A stretch of DNA of 64,000 nt from Bombardia bombarda (GCA_030512295.1 JAULSR010000001.1:5293001-5357000); one strand, 5' to 3'. Numbered from the stretch's first letter, positions 32,300 to 44,563 are shown. The notes: generated from the letters alone by a model not told the origin. Translations and numbers: made by a program.

Positions 32300-34191
32300 T
32301 CAATACCCACCCCTCCTCACCTCCTCCGCCCCTAGCTCCTTCGCATACTCTTCGTCCGCCTCAGTTCGCAGCCTCTCCAAGCTCTCCGACAGCGCAATAA
32401 GCTCCTCCTCTAGCCTCCTCGCCTTGACCATATAAGAGTTCGTCCTGGCACCACCACTACCAGCAGCAGTATTCTTCTCGTCACTACCGTGATTCCCCTT
32501 TTCTCCACCACCGCCACGATCTAACTCCGCCAGAGCAAAAGCCTGATCCTCAAGCGCCATCCTCTCATGCATCTCCATAAGCTCTTCCTCCTTCTGCACT
32601 ACTTTTGCCTCGAGCGCCTCCGCCGCCTTGTACTTGGCTTGCGAGGCCTGATGCGATTGGTCGTTATTATCCTCCCTCTCCCTATAACCACCCTCCCCCT
32701 CATTGTTATTGTTATTGTTGCTATTACCAGGCCACGCCCCCGGCACGCTTCTATCGTTGCTCACATCTCCCCAAGGACTTCCCCTCGGAGTCCCTTCCCA
32801 AGGCTGTCCAAACACCGGATGGCTACTCCCATACGGGGCAGGTGCCGCGAAGCCCGGGATAGGTGGGATAGGCGGCACGCCCGAAACAACAGGCGGCTGC
32901 ATCCCCTTGTTAACATTCAAGTTGGCAAAAGCATACGGGAACGCCGCCCCTCCACCCGGCCCGTGGTGATCATCATCATGACCACCACCATGCCTCCCCT
33001 TCCCCTTCCCCTTCCTAAACTCCCTCTTCGCCCTCCTCATCTCGCGCTTGTTATTTCTACGCTCCAGCTTCTCTGCCCTGCGCTTCTGCTTGCGCTCCTT
33101 CTTGAGCTGCCTCTTCAGTTTGGATTGCTGCTTCCGCAGCGCCTTCCACTCCTTCATCAACCCCTTCACCTCCTTGCGCATGGCCGCCTGGTCAAAGGCG
33201 ACATTGACCGGCTCGTTGATGTTGCTTGTCGCACCAGGAGCCCTCTTGGCCGCTTTGACCTCCTCTTTCAGCTGCTTCAACTTCTGCTTGGTGATGGGCT
33301 GGTCCGGGTGGTTCAGCCACGATTGGAGGTACTGGTGTGCGACGCCTAGCTGCCGCACGTCCTCCAGCTCGGAATATTCGGGTAGCGAGCCGACCGAGGA
33401 CTCGGAGCTTGACGACTCGGAGCTCGAAGAGCTGCTGGTGCTTGAGACTGAATGTGACCGACGTCGCTGCTTCTTTTCGTCATCATACTGCGGCTGAGAC
33501 GGAGACGACCGTGTTTGGTCTTGGTGAAGGTCACGACCACGCTGCTGCTGGTTAGCAGCAGTCGGCTCAGGGTTCGGTTGAGCAACACCAGACTCCTGCT
33601 GACTACCGCTCCCCTCTCCCGGCACATCAGCAGCATCTCCCCACGGGCCAGCGGCTTGCCAGCCCCTGCGGCCTCTCCGGCCCCAAGGTCCATGTCCGGG
33701 ACCCCCAAACCCATGACTATGTCCCCTCCCACGACCACGACGATAGTGCTCCTGCTCGCCATCTTCATCCCTTCTCATCCCAGCAAACCCCCACCCCCCA
33801 CGCTGGTCATAGAAAACACCTCTAGACACCCTTCCCATATCCGCTGGGCCACCAACACCAACACCCAGGCCAGGAAATCCCCGGCCACGGCCAAGACCGC
33901 CGACGCCGCCACCGCCGCGGAACATGGGTGTCCCATTTACGCGGATCCCCGTATTATCCGCCACAAACGGCCCGATGCGCAGCCCGTTCCTGTCAGCAGA
34001 GAATCGATCACCAATCGTGACGCCATCGCCGCCTACCCCGATTCCTGCGAACCGGAAGCCGCCTGCGGGGCCTCCCGGACCACCAGGGGCGCCGCGGCCG
34101 CCGATGGGTGTGAAGCGCGAGAAGAAGGAGCGGTAACCACCGGGACCGGAAGCTTCTTGGTCAAACGACCGATCCCACGCACCGGGCATGT

Positions 34192-34251
<60 letters not shown>

Positions 34252-35176
34252 CTTGCTCTTGCTGTTGTTGCTCTTGCTGTTGCCGCCGCTGCTGCTGTCG
34301 TTGCTGCTCTTGCTGCTGTTGTTGCTGTTGCTGTTGCTGCTGTTGCTGCTGTTGCTGCTGCTGCTGTTGCTGCTGCTGCTGTTGCTGCTGCCTCTGCTGT
34401 TGCTGCCTCGAAACTTGCTCATCAACGAGCACCAGGTTGATAGCCACTCCACGCGGGCCAAAAAACCCATCATTCCACTCCCTCACCGTGGGCTCAAGGT
34501 TCTGTCGCACCTCCGTATTCATCCTGATCCGCTCCAGTAATGCCTCAGCACTGGACCTCCCAGAGATGCTGCTGTGGGAGCGGCTATCGTCACCACCACC
34601 ACCGCTCTTATTATCCGAACCAGCCGTGGTGGTAGCAGCAACCCCCTCAGCCCTCAACTTCCTATCAATAACCTCCTCATTTCTCATCCCGGGATAGTGC
34701 GGGATCAGGTAATTCACAAACGTCTGCCAGTCCTGCATCTTCACGTCCCTCTCGACGAGCCTGCCCCCAGGATACGGCAGGTCGTTGGGCGAGAGCTGGC
34801 CATTCCTGGCATCAACCACGATGGAATGGATGATTTGCGAGCGACCCTGGGCGTTTGCATGAGCAGGGCGGGTCTCAAAGTAGTGAGCGGCAGACACGGT
34901 GGACAGGTGGTCCGCGGTAGCGGTAGCGCCGGTATCAAGATGGGAAAAGCTGGACTGGTGGTTGGATGAGCTACGGGGCGTGAGAGGAGGGGTGTAGATC
35001 ACGTCGCCGTTGGTCGAGGCCGACGAGGCATCGTCTCCTCCGCCAAACGAGTTCCCGGTGGGGAGAAGAGGAGTGTCATCGGTGTGAGACCGGGCTCTGC
35101 CCGAGCTGGAGTAAATGTCTGTTTCGGTGTAAGGGGGCGGGGGAAGGTCATCCAGTGGTTGTTCGTGATGCGCCAT
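32300..35176 (-). CDS. Large fungal protein of unknown function with long polyQ tract and basic coiled coil
   Basis: Not assigned to a named family. One exon gives 958 residues from ATG 35176; the only upstream in-frame start is a TTG. In order: a proline-rich N-terminus with PPPPYTETDIY, a short PPxY-like motif; a conserved-looking segment (about 100-215) with IHSIVVDARNGQLSPNDLPYPGGRL and WQTFVNYLIPHYPGMRNEEVI; a polyQ tract of about 75 residues (about 255-330) broken by a few E/R; a glycine- and arginine-rich region with FGGPGHGPWGRRGRRGW; a serine run; a very basic coiled coil (about 615-720) with LKRQLKKERKQKRRAEKLERR; and a C-terminal coiled coil ending EELIALSESLERLRTEADEEYAKELGAEE. 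The Gly/Arg-rich and polyQ parts suggest condensate or RNA-related behaviour, which is inference. Confidence 0.8.
34189..34410 (-). repeat. CAG/CAA repeat encoding polyglutamine
   Basis: About 220 bp of CTG/TTG triplets on the plus strand (CAG/CAA on the coding strand), with occasional CGC, CTC and GCC interruptions. It contains an uninterrupted block of CTG at about 34197-34240. Mixed CAG/CAA usage limits slippage outside that block. Confidence 0.9.
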
Positions 35177-36050
35177 GTTGGGCGGACGATCAAGGTCTAT
35201 CTCCAAGGAATGTCTCTGTTCTGGGCGAGTGCGTTCTCAATGGAAGCACCAATTCAGGGGAAATCGCAGCTTCAAGTTTAACACGGAGAGGAAGAAGCAA
35301 ACACGTCAGGCCACGGTAGGGAATAGGGAAAATGAGGACAGTTAACAAACGGCGAGGCGCAGCATGTCTGTTGCGTGGGGTGATGCGATTTTATTATTCA
35401 GCTCTCTTCATTGACGGGAATCCGACCAGAATGCGAAGGGAAGAGTCATCGGTTGGGCAGGCAGGCAGCTCCATGTAAATCCCGACCACTCAGAACTGTG
35501 TTGCAAATGCAGACCAACCACACCACAAACAGGCATCCAAACGCCTGTCGTACGTAGCCTTACCTCTCCTCCCCCCAACGATCAATCCCCTCTGTTGGCG
35601 GCTTGGTGTCGCTCGCGACGGAATCCCCGCTGTCAAGGATGGGTGACAAACCTTAAACCCCCCCTGTGCACAATGCAAGTCTGCCATTCGCAAGGGCTAC
35701 CCATCACACCGTTTAGCGAGCGTGGCCCTGGGGGGCTCGGGGGCTTGGCTGACATAGCCCCACCACCATCCCCCGCACCCCTCTAGCGCCCCTCCTCATT
35801 CAACCTCAACCTGTCTGTCGTACGCAACCGCAGCAAGTTGTGCTGACGCGGCCACTTTGGCCGTCTTTGAACCACGCACCATGCTGGCATAATCTCTGCC
35901 TCTCATTATCTCGGGGCGCAGCCAATGGGGTCGCTTTCTTGGTGGTCCAGGGCCGCGACTGACTTCCCGTCTTCACCCCGTCGCGCTAGTATACAAAAGG
36001 GGGAAGACGTGGTCTCGCATCACATCATGGCCTAGGCTGGGCATCCAGCC
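35177..36050. promoter_or_regulatory. Upstream region of the polyQ protein gene / eIF2B-beta 3' flank
   Basis: No gene seen in this 870-bp spacer between two minus-strand genes. It should contain the polyQ gene promoter and the eIF2B-beta 3' UTR. Short C-rich runs are present (about 35566, 35655 and 35760). Confidence 0.45.
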
Positions 36051-37450
36051 TTATGCCTCGTTAATCAGCAACGACAATCCCATGTCTTCGGGCTTGTAGT
36101 GGTCGGAAATAATGCTGCCGAGGTGATCGCGAGTCTGAGGGCCTCTGTAGAACGTCTTGTTAGCAGTGGCGCATCAAAGTCAGTACGCTATCGGCTGGAA
36201 ACTCACAAGTTGGTAAGGTAGACGTCGACGAGCTCTGGGGGCAGATATTCCGCAACTGCGTTCTCCACCTCGAGCGCGTCAACTGCAGGCCCATCCCCAT
36301 AGCTCACATAGGTCATCGGGTTGCCCAGATCAACCTTGGAAACCTCTTCGGACGGGTCAAAAGGACAGAACTTGTACACGCCACTCAGCACAATGACGGG
36401 CTTGGAATACTCCTGCGCTGCCCGTGCGGCAATACAACACGCGCTGTCGACCAAAAGACCTCCGCTCTGGTAGACTGCCTTTGCACCGAAAATCACCTTA
36501 TTAGCCCTCGGCATGTACGCCAACAGGCCGTTGCTCGCGAGGTTGACTGTGTTCACACCGGCCGCGTTGAGCTTTTTCCGCAGCGCAGCGTATGGTGCCT
36601 CACCGACGGCCGAAATATAAGAACCGTTGCTCGCAAGCAGTGCGGTAAAGCGCCTCTTGGCCGCAGCCTTCAAGAGAAACCGTTCCACAGCCGGTGACGG
36701 CAGCATCGCCAAGATAAAATCACCGGGGTGAACTTGTATGTCTGCAAACCCGGCGATCTGGTCGTCTGCCTGGCTGATCTCGTCCATAATTTCCTCAATC
36801 CCGTCAATAACCTCGGATCGCAAAGCATGCGCGCTGGTTGGCTGCGCCTGCGAGATAGGCGTGGAAGCGCCCGTCATGGGTGAGTCTGCCGTCTCGGCTG
36901 CAGAGAGCAGGTTGAACATAGACTTGGAGACGGCGAGTGAGGTTGCCGTGGGCACCAGAGCAGGGCGGACAGGTGTGGCGCCAGTAGGCCGTGTGTGGGA
37001 TGGTGCACTGGGTGGCAGGCTCTGTAGGTCGGAAACCGATTCGCTCATGAACTCGTCCGCATTTCTGTCCTCGGATGCCTCGTCGCGGATCAAGCCCAGC
37101 ACACGGCGCACAATGTTGCCAATGACGGGCTCGTGCGGCGCCGCCTGGGCGAGTCTGGAGCCGGTGCTCTGGATGCGCGAGAGGAGTTGGTCGACGTCAT
37201 GCCACTTGGACCTGGCGACGACCTGGAGGAGCATATGGGCGGTTGCATTGGCACATTCATCCCCGCTGACTTGTCTTCTCTTCAACAGACTATACGCACG
37301 TACTATTAGAGACAAGGAAAATCGGTATGGAGGGGTGAGAAGCTATGCCTACAATATCAAATCCTCAATTGAAGCCTCCAGCGATTTGCTTTTCAGAGAT
37401 TTGAGGAGCTTCTCTAAGCTCGGCGCATACGCCGCTTGTGAGGGCGCCAT
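36051..37450 (-). CDS. gcd7: Translation initiation factor eIF2B subunit beta
   Basis: The regulatory beta subunit (Gcd7 in yeast) of the guanine nucleotide exchange factor for eIF2, which is cytosolic and senses eIF2 phosphorylation. Three exons (37450-37353, 37289-36207, 36144-36051; introns 63 and 62 nt) join to 424 residues. The first exon gives MAPSQAAYAPSLEKLLKSL. The helical N-terminal domain includes LLKRRQVSG and TAHMLLQVVARSKW, followed by a proline/serine linker. The Rossmann-like C-terminal domain shows HPGDFILAMLPSPAVERFLLKAA, GVNTVNLASNGLLAYMPRANKVIFGAKAVY and GGLLVDSACCIAARAAQEYSKPVIVLSGVYKF. The last exon adds GPQTRDHLGSIISDHYKPED, the conserved family ending. It is divergent from nhp2. 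Confidence 0.93.
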
Positions 37451-38225
37451 TGCTTTCGCTCTATCGAGGATTGTGGGCGCAAACAAGGATAAGAGGAATT
37501 GCGCTCGGAGATTTCGATGTCAAGCCTCTGGCGATTTTTATTTTAAGTCGCTGGCGGTTTTGCGAAATGGTCGATGTGGAAAAAGCTGAACGACGGACGA
37601 TGCCTTTCTTTGAATCGTGGGACCTTGAGCTTCGAATCAGTCCCAAAGTTTTCTTGCTGCGTGAGTGGGTGAGTCAAAGGCGCATTGAAGCTCCCGCATC
37701 ACGCATCAAAGCCTAGCAACGAACTCTAACAATTTAGCGGGGCGTGCATCTACACAGTAGGTGAAAGGCCACAAGCTCGGCCGCCGCCATGCCGCTTAAA
37801 ACTCGGGACATTAGTGCAGGAATTGGCAGGGCTTCAGCGGCGTGCTGCCTGTGGTCAGTGGTCACCGGTAGCCCCACTTCGAACAATAGGACTGGAAGCT
37901 GAACGCGACTGAGTGTGAATTGGGCAAATCTTGGCAGAGTGGGGCACCGGCATGGCCTGGCGAGCAAAACTGATAGCGGAACGGCGATACAATTGGCCTA
38001 CAAAATTTGGGCGGCGAGCGGCTTCGATCAGAAAATCGAAAATCTGCATGAGACCTGCTGAAGCTACCGCTACGGAGGAAAGGCTACATACCATTTTTAA
38101 CCCACGTCGACGTATACCCTCTCACCACTCGGTCCAGCTCTGCCCATTGTTGTCAATTGGGACCAATTATTTCTTGATTTTTTTCAACAACTCCTCCCGA
38201 CCAAAACACCACACAATCCATCACC
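37451..38225. promoter_or_regulatory. Divergent promoter region between eIF2B-beta and nhp2
   Basis: A 775-bp spacer between the start codons of two translation and ribosome-biogenesis genes, with no coding gene supported. The nhp2 side shows a pyrimidine-rich leader and a strong start context (TCACCATGG). Shared regulation is plausible but not shown. Confidence 0.5.
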
Positions 38226-39242
38226 ATGGGCTCCTCCGAGAAGATCGTCGACAAGGTGAAGAAGGACAAGAAGAGCTCCAAGGACAAGTCCGAGAAGAAG
38301 GAGAAGAAGTCTGAGAAGCTCAGCGAGGGCGGCATCACCAAGGACAAAAAGGACAAGAAGAAGGACAGGAAGGCCCAGGACAAGCTCGCACGCGCCCTCG
38401 ATGCGCATTTGCAAGCCGATGCCGCCGCCTCGTCCGAAGTCGTAAAGGAGGAGGAGGAGAAGGTCCAGGCCAAGGACAAGAAGGACCCCGAGGATATCAT
38501 CAAGGCTACCGAGGAGCTTGTACCATTTGCCCTGCCGCTCGCGGACGACAAGGCGCACAAGAAGATCTATAAGCTCATCAAGAAGGGTAAGTGACGGCTG
38601 CCATTGTCCCACCATTGCTGCTGTATCTTTGCGCGACGCGTCGTGGTCCCAGGATCACCGCGCGCCCGTGAGCGAGCGCATGCCCCTCCCCCCCCAAAAA
38701 AAACTTTAACAACACCAGACCAAAAACAAAAACTAACCGCTCCTCCCCTTTCCACAGGTGCCAAGCTCAAGGCCATCCACCGTGGCGTTAAAGAGTGTGA
38801 GAAGGCCATAAAGAAGTGCCCTCTCAAGGGCGCTGGCTCTAAGCCTAACTCTGCGCCCGGCCTCGTCATCATCGCTGGCGACATCTCGCCCATGGACGTC
38901 ATCATGCACTTCCCCATCCTGTGCGAGGAGCACAACGTCCCTTACCTCTTCATCAAGTCGCGCGCCGAGCTCGGCGTCGCGGCCTGCACCAAGCGCGCCA
39001 CCAGCGTCGTCATGCTCAAGCCTGAGGGCAAGAAGCCTGCCGCTGGTGCTGCTGCCGCTAAGGGCGAGGACGCCGAGATGGAAGACGGCGACAACAAGAA
39101 GGTCAGCCCCGAGGAGTACCTCGAGGCCTACAAGGAGCTGTCCAAGCTCTCCGCAAAGCAGTGGTCCGTCCAGGTCGAGCCCTGGATCCAGGGGAAGCAC
39201 CCCCTGCAGATTGAGGCGAATCTGCGCAATGCTCGTCAGTGA
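38226..39242 (+). CDS. nhp2: H/ACA snoRNP protein Nhp2 (L7Ae family)
   Basis: An RNA-binding subunit of H/ACA snoRNPs that guide pseudouridylation, in the nucleolus. Two exons (38226-38586, 38758-39242; intron 171 nt) give 281 residues. The first about 85 residues are a Lys/Glu-rich basic extension, longer than in yeast, probably a nucleolar localisation region. The L7Ae fold follows: KKIYKLIKKGAKLKAIHRGVKECEKAIKK across the junction, GLVIIAGDISPMDVIMHFPILCEEHNVPYLFIKSRAELGVAACTKR and ATSVVML. A second lysine/alanine-rich insert (KPAAGAAAAKGEDAEMEDGD) and a C-terminal segment with KQWSVQVEPWIQGKHPLQIE follow. The intron contains ACGCGT and a C8/A8 run. Confidence 0.9.
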
Positions 39243-40442
39243 GAGAGAGTGTGGGAAAATCTGAGGGGTTGAGAAGATTTGAGAAAGAGACTGTGAGAGA
39301 GAAATTATGTGCGACAGATGCCGAGAGAGAGAAAGACTCCGGACTGAAAAGAGACAGATGATAATTGTTCACGCCCCAGAAGCTTGGCAACAGTCTTCGG
39401 ACGAGGATTGCTCCTGAAACTCTGGTATGAGAAGGGGAATCGTTTACTTTCTTTACGGGAAGTAAAGCGGTAGGGATAGAGAATCCGGGCCGGCATCTGC
39501 TCAAGCTTGTTTTCTACTGTTCCTTTTTTTCCTGCAGCAACATACCCCATCTGCTCTTCTCTGTTCTGCTTATCTACTACTTTGTTGGCTCAGACTGCAG
39601 GAACCTCTCTGCAACCGCAGTTGTCATGGGTACATCGTTTCCTGTTGTTGGGGGATGGATAACTACATCATTATCATTAGCGTGCAGTGTGCTGCTTTTG
39701 CTGGTGATTAGGTTGAAGGATGGGTGTGGTACTTTCTCAGCTTTTGTCTTTCTTGTCTATATGGGAGGGATGGCGTTAGAAAAAACGGTTATAATGGCTT
39801 GTTCGGCATGAAAAACAAGGCACGGGTACATACTACCCCGTAGTCACTTGTTTGTTATTGATAAAAACAGTTTAAAATGAGCAATGATCGAGCATGTGAA
39901 TGTTGCATCTGCGGTGTCTTTTTATGTTGATCTTCAAAGTTTATGAGATTCGATCATTTCATCTACCGTTAGTCTACCTTACTGACCCATCTCCAACAAC
40001 ATGCTACCAGGGTATATTGGGATGCAAGCTTTCACTGTCACTGTCAAGACGGTCATAAAGTATGTGTATGTTTTGCTCAGTTGATTCCATTCCTATGGGT
40101 GCTAACACGGTAATAGAATTACAGGCAAGGAAAACCCGAAAGCCAATATTGTCCGGCACCACCCCCCATATCCCTTATTTTGCATTGATTAAAGCATGCA
40201 CACTCTATAATGTATAGTGCGTTCAATGCTCTGCGCCAAAGGAAAAGAAGAAAATCCTAGTAGTCCTAATCATTTAACTCATGGCGAAAAAAAGCGTCCC
40301 ATCCTCATTACCGACCAGATTTACTCGGAGCGGAAAGCGTTTCTGCCGAGGGGGGTTCCACGACCAGTGCCGGGGCTGTTTTTGTCCTGGTCAGTCTCCG
40401 GTGATCATTGGAACAACTAAGAAGGTGTGAATTGAACACTTA
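39243..40442. other. Convergent 3' intergenic region (nhp2 / DUF1761)
   Basis: Twelve hundred bases without a recognisable gene. They hold the nhp2 and DUF1761 3' UTRs. A GA-rich stretch (GAGAGAGAGT and GAGAGAAAG) lies in the first 100 bp. Confidence 0.5.
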
Positions 40443-41161
40443 CTAGTCAAAGGGGTTGGTGCGGGTTCCCCACCAGGTGAGGAAGACGGACAGGCCAATG
40501 GTCTCGACGAGCTTGGCGAGGACGCTGACGCCCACCGTCTCGAGGGTGCGCTTCTCGACGAAGATCTCGTTGAGGAAGCCGGGGGCGCTGCTGGCAGCGA
40601 AGATGAGGGCGCCGAGGTAGGCGGAGCCCTTGTAGCTCAGGGTGCCAGTGGCGTTGATGAGGGCGCCAACTCCGTAGGACTGGAGGGCAGAGCCGACGAG
40701 GGATGAGCCCCAGGCGACGGCGGTGCTGGTAGCCTCCTTGGACTTGATGAACTCCTCCTTGCTGTTGGCGGCCTTGGCGCGCTGGTAGGTCTGGCCAAAG
40801 AGCGGCGTCATGATGACGAGCTCAGTGGTGTGGTTGAAGATGGTGCCGAGGGCAATAGCCGAAGGCTTGACAGCGGGGAGGTCTGAAAGGTTGGTTCATG
40901 GTTAGTATCGTGGTTGAGATCCATTGAGTGTAATGTGAAGCTGATCAATCTTCCACAGCCCGTTTCGCAGAGGTCCCAATCCATAGCCGGCGTATCCAAA
41001 TCCATATCCAGCTCGAATGAACCATCGATGAAGTGAGTACCACGCTGGTATGAATTCGGTCCTCATTGGACTGGGCGATTGGACACTATCCGCAAACGGC
41101 TATTTGTCCGACGCATTTATGAAAAGAAAGAAAGGCGGTTGTACTCACAGTGCAGAGACAT
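40443..41161 (-). CDS. DUF1761 membrane protein
   Basis: A small integral membrane protein of the DUF1761 family, whose biochemical role is unknown. Two exons: a 13-nt first exon (41161-41149, encoding MSLH and one base) and 40882-40443, separated by a 266-nt intron that is long for this window. The product is 150 residues starting MSLHYLPAVKPSAIALGTIFNH. About four hydrophobic segments are visible: residues 8-33; 60-80 with STAVAWGSSLVGSAL; 90-115 with GSAYLGALIFAASSA; and the C-terminal LVETIGLSVFLTWWG. The short first exon would be missed by automatic models that start at MTPLFGQ. The ending TRTNPFD is hydrophilic. Confidence 0.8.
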
Positions 41162-42810
41162 GATGACGGTTTGTGGTGTTTGGTTTGGTGGATAAAAATT
41201 GATGAGTTTGCGAAGAGAGAACTGGTCGAGGTGATGTGGTTGATGATCTGAATGGTGAAAAAGAAGATGTAGCTTGGTGAAAGGGACAGCCGGGCCTTTT
41301 TAACAGGACTGACGAGAGCTCTCCTGCCAGGGATGGGAGGGGGCGGCAGTCCTTTGTGCGTCACGACCTACCAGGCTACCTACGGATACTTGCTAGCGAG
41401 TTCTATTGGGATCCGGGCAGGCACTGTACGTCCTTGGCTGCTGTGGCCGCCTCCACTTGAAGGCCCAGCACATCACATCATCGCATCGTAGCTTCCCCAG
41501 ACTTGCACCTTTGTGGTGCTGCGCGATGATGTCACCACCTTGAACTTCCCGATGCGACCCTGGCAGGGGCCCCACCTGACGCTAAGACGGGGGCGCTCTG
41601 GTCTTGGCATCTCGACCTGAATGAGCTTCTGTGCCTCTGTTTCCACTCTCGGGATTGGCTGCGCAAGTTTGGCTGTGAGCCCCAAGCGGAATAGCATCAA
41701 ACGACGTTTTGCGGGTGGCGCAAACCATGTCCTCCAGCAATAAACCGATTCATTCCAGAATGGGACGAGAGCCCTTGCCGCTGTAATTTTTAGTTGATGC
41801 CGCATTGTTGACTAGGTAGGTAGGCCGAAGCTTTGCGGGTTGCTATGCTACACGTACCTACTGCCGCAGGGGGCCGTCTCAGTTGCTTGGTTGTTCTCTC
41901 CACTGCCGGCCAACAGCATGACGACAGATCAAAACGTGACAACTAGGAAAAATTGTTAGGCCCCAGCCCTGTCCAGTGTCCAGTCGCAGTTTGCCAGGGA
42001 GCTGCCCTCAAAGCTCCCCTCGGGCTTGGTCTGAACCCATGGAGATGTGCATGATCGCTAACGGATCGGGCGGAAATCGCCGAGGTAGAAATGTCAGTGT
42101 CTGTTGCTGGCTTAGGTTACTATTGCCCGTGTGACGTAGCCACAAACGAGGTACGGATACTGTCAGGGGAATTGATGAAAGATCTAGATACATCTGCCCG
42201 GGCAGATGCATTATCCAAGTAATATCGAAATGTTTACATCGGCTCAGGTCAGTTGAAACACTGCATGTTATCGTCCAACTTAATGGTGTTTTGACCGTTC
42301 ATTTATTTGCTGGTCGCCAAAGTACCTGGCGCTTCATCGTGTAGTCTAGTAGACTTTCTTTAACGTGAGCCGCTGAACAGAGCTGAATCGCTTAAACGCC
42401 CCTTCTCCCCTATGTCTGATTTTCTCAAAAAGGGGCAAGTCATAAAGATAGATAGTATTGAGTTACATGTTCCCGCTATCATGACACTGCACACAAGTCT
42501 AATTATTACCATCCCCTTTTCCAGTCGACCGATCTATAGACAGCTACCTTGACAGAGACAACCATAGGTAACATTATTCTTTCAAATAAGAACAAACAAT
42601 AAAAATGCAAGAAACACCAATAATCAGATGCTCGTCGCTCCATACGAGCAGTCATTATTTGCTATGAATATGAACTTATTAAAACTTCCCCTTCTCCTTC
42701 TTGCTGCCGGCTCTTTCCCTCTTTTGACCAAAGTTGAAATCAATAAGCAACACAAACACGCACAAGCTAAACAACAGGCCCCAATTCATTGACCATCACC
42801 ACCGCCCAGT
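41162..42810. promoter_or_regulatory. Spacer upstream of the DUF1761 gene
   Basis: The promoter of the DUF1761 gene and the nem1 3' flank. A minus-strand ORF with a true ATG (41805-41473, 110 residues, MRHQLKITAARALVPF...) has no recognisable domain and is not supported as a gene. Otherwise nothing is seen. Confidence 0.4.
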
Positions 42811-43821
42811 CTATGCCATGTGCTGCCCGTCCTCTCCGCCGCGCAGAGCCAAGAGGGCGCGCACATCCGACACATACTGCAGTCCTTCTAGGAAGGGTAT
42901 CAAATACATCAAATCGCCGTCCGTAGGGTCACTGATCCAGCCCTGTATCGGGATCGCATTGTCTGTACACGTCCATAATCAGTAATCTGTCGAAAAGAAA
43001 AGTAAGAAGAAAAGAAGTGGACTAAAACTTACCCTGATGAAACATATAACTCAACGGGCTATTATCCAATATCATCACCTTACTCAAATCCGGCTCCACC
43101 GAGCTCAGATCCTTGATAAACGCCCCGTGCCGAAACGTGCAGTGCTGCCTGTAGTACCTGGCTGAGAAGTACTTGCGGTCCGACTCCAGCCAGTCAATCA
43201 CCGGGTCCGCATACTCCTGCACCGATGCCGTAAACACCACCAGGTTGAACCACTTGCTCACCCTCCGCAGGAACTCGTCGCAGTGCGGCCTCTTGTGCAC
43301 ATAGTACAAGATAGGGTGCTGCGGCCCGATGCTGGCCTGGCCGCCCACGCCCACGTACGTCGTCGCCAGCCGCACCTCCACCATGTGGCCCGAGCTCATT
43401 CGCCCGCCCTTGGACATGCTGTGGATGAGGGTTTCATCTAGGTCGAGGATGAGCGTCTTTTGGTGCTTGAGGTTGGCGATGTCGATGTTGATGTACGAGG
43501 GCTGACGCCGGGGGATGAGGGGCCGGGGTGGGGCCGGGGTCTTTGGGTATTTGGTGAGGGCGGCGACTGGCGAGGTAGGTGATTTGAGTTGTGCAGAGAT
43601 ATCGTTAGGGTTTCCGCCGGTGCTATCGGCGTTGTCTACCTGTCGGGGACTGGCTGACTGTGATTTTCGGTGCTTCCTTTGGCGCAGAGAGTCTTCCGAG
43701 TGTAGCTTGATTCGTATCGATCGTCGCGCCGGCGCTATTTCTTCTGAGTCTTGGAGGGATTTTGAGCGCAAATGTCGAGAGCTTGCTGCTCGGCTGCTGC
43801 CCTGTTGCTGCTGCTGCTGCT

Positions 43822-43853
<32 letters not shown>

Positions 43854-44563
43854 TGTTGCTGTTGCTCTCGGTGTTCTGCATCAGACTCGGACTCAGAAGA
43901 CAACCCGGATGAGGAGGAGCCGCTCGAGCCGATAAAGCGCGTTCGCGTTGATGCGGACTGTCCACGGGCAGAACCCCTGCCGTCTATATTACCGTCCATG
44001 CCACCGCTGTGGCGATCCTTCTCGGAGAGAGCTAAGCCCTCATGATCGAGCATCTTCCTGGAGCTCCCGCCGTGAAGCCCGAATAGCTTCCTTAGTTGCA
44101 TCAGGGGTGAAAAGTTGCCGTATTCGTCATAGAGACAGGCGATCAGGTAGACACCCGGGGCCGCGAGCGTTGACAGCACAAACCTGAACGAGTTGATAAG
44201 GGCAGTTGCGAGGCGTTTTGGGAGGACGACCCAAGGGGCACCACCGCCTCGTGGGCTCACGTCTTTGTAGTCGCCGTCGTGGGATAGGAGAGGGGTCTCC
44301 TCGTCGGCAGGCCGGCTCTCGGCTGCATGTTTTTCGTCGGGCTGCTGGACTGGGTAATTTGTGGTGCTGTTGTCATTATCATTGAGGCCTGATGCGTTGT
44401 CGCTGGCGCTGTCTCGCGGCCTGTTTGGTGGTGTGCTGTGCCTGGAGTCCCCCCCATCCTCAGAGCTGACAGCCAAGCCCAAGGCGCTGAGAGAATTGGT
44501 TCGCGTTGGCACCGGGCTCGGCGAGGGGGAGACGCGGGCCGAGATGGCGTTGAGGGAGTTCAT
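42811..44563 (-). CDS. nem1: Nem1-type nuclear envelope phosphatase (FCP1/SCP family)
   Basis: The catalytic subunit of the Nem1-Spo7 complex, which dephosphorylates lipin (Pah1) at the nuclear envelope/ER and controls triacylglycerol versus phospholipid synthesis. Two exons (44563-43033 and 42962-42811) give 560 residues. The N-terminus is disordered, with DEETPLLSHDGD. A membrane segment at about 125-160 (LINSFRFVLSTLAAPGVYLIACLY) anchors it. A polyQ run lies at about 232-253. The FCP1/SCP domain starts near 365: KTLILDLDETLIHSM carries the DxDxT nucleophile and general acid; later come VYVHKRPHCDEFLRRVSKWFNLVVFTAS, a YRQHC block and DLSKVMILDNSPLSY. The last exon completes the fold (NAIPIQGWISDPTDGDL). 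The ATG at 44563 was chosen because the upstream extension begins with TTG. Confidence 0.9.
43803..43865 (-). repeat. CAG/CAA polyQ tract in nem1
   Basis: About 63 bp of triplets encoding 21 glutamines between the membrane segment and the phosphatase domain. Both CAG and CAA are used. Confidence 0.85.

Noticed and set aside
33515..34540. Long plus-strand frame with a polyleucine run
   Set aside because: It is the antisense reading of the polyQ repeat (CTG read as Leu); start is not ATG and no domain is seen.
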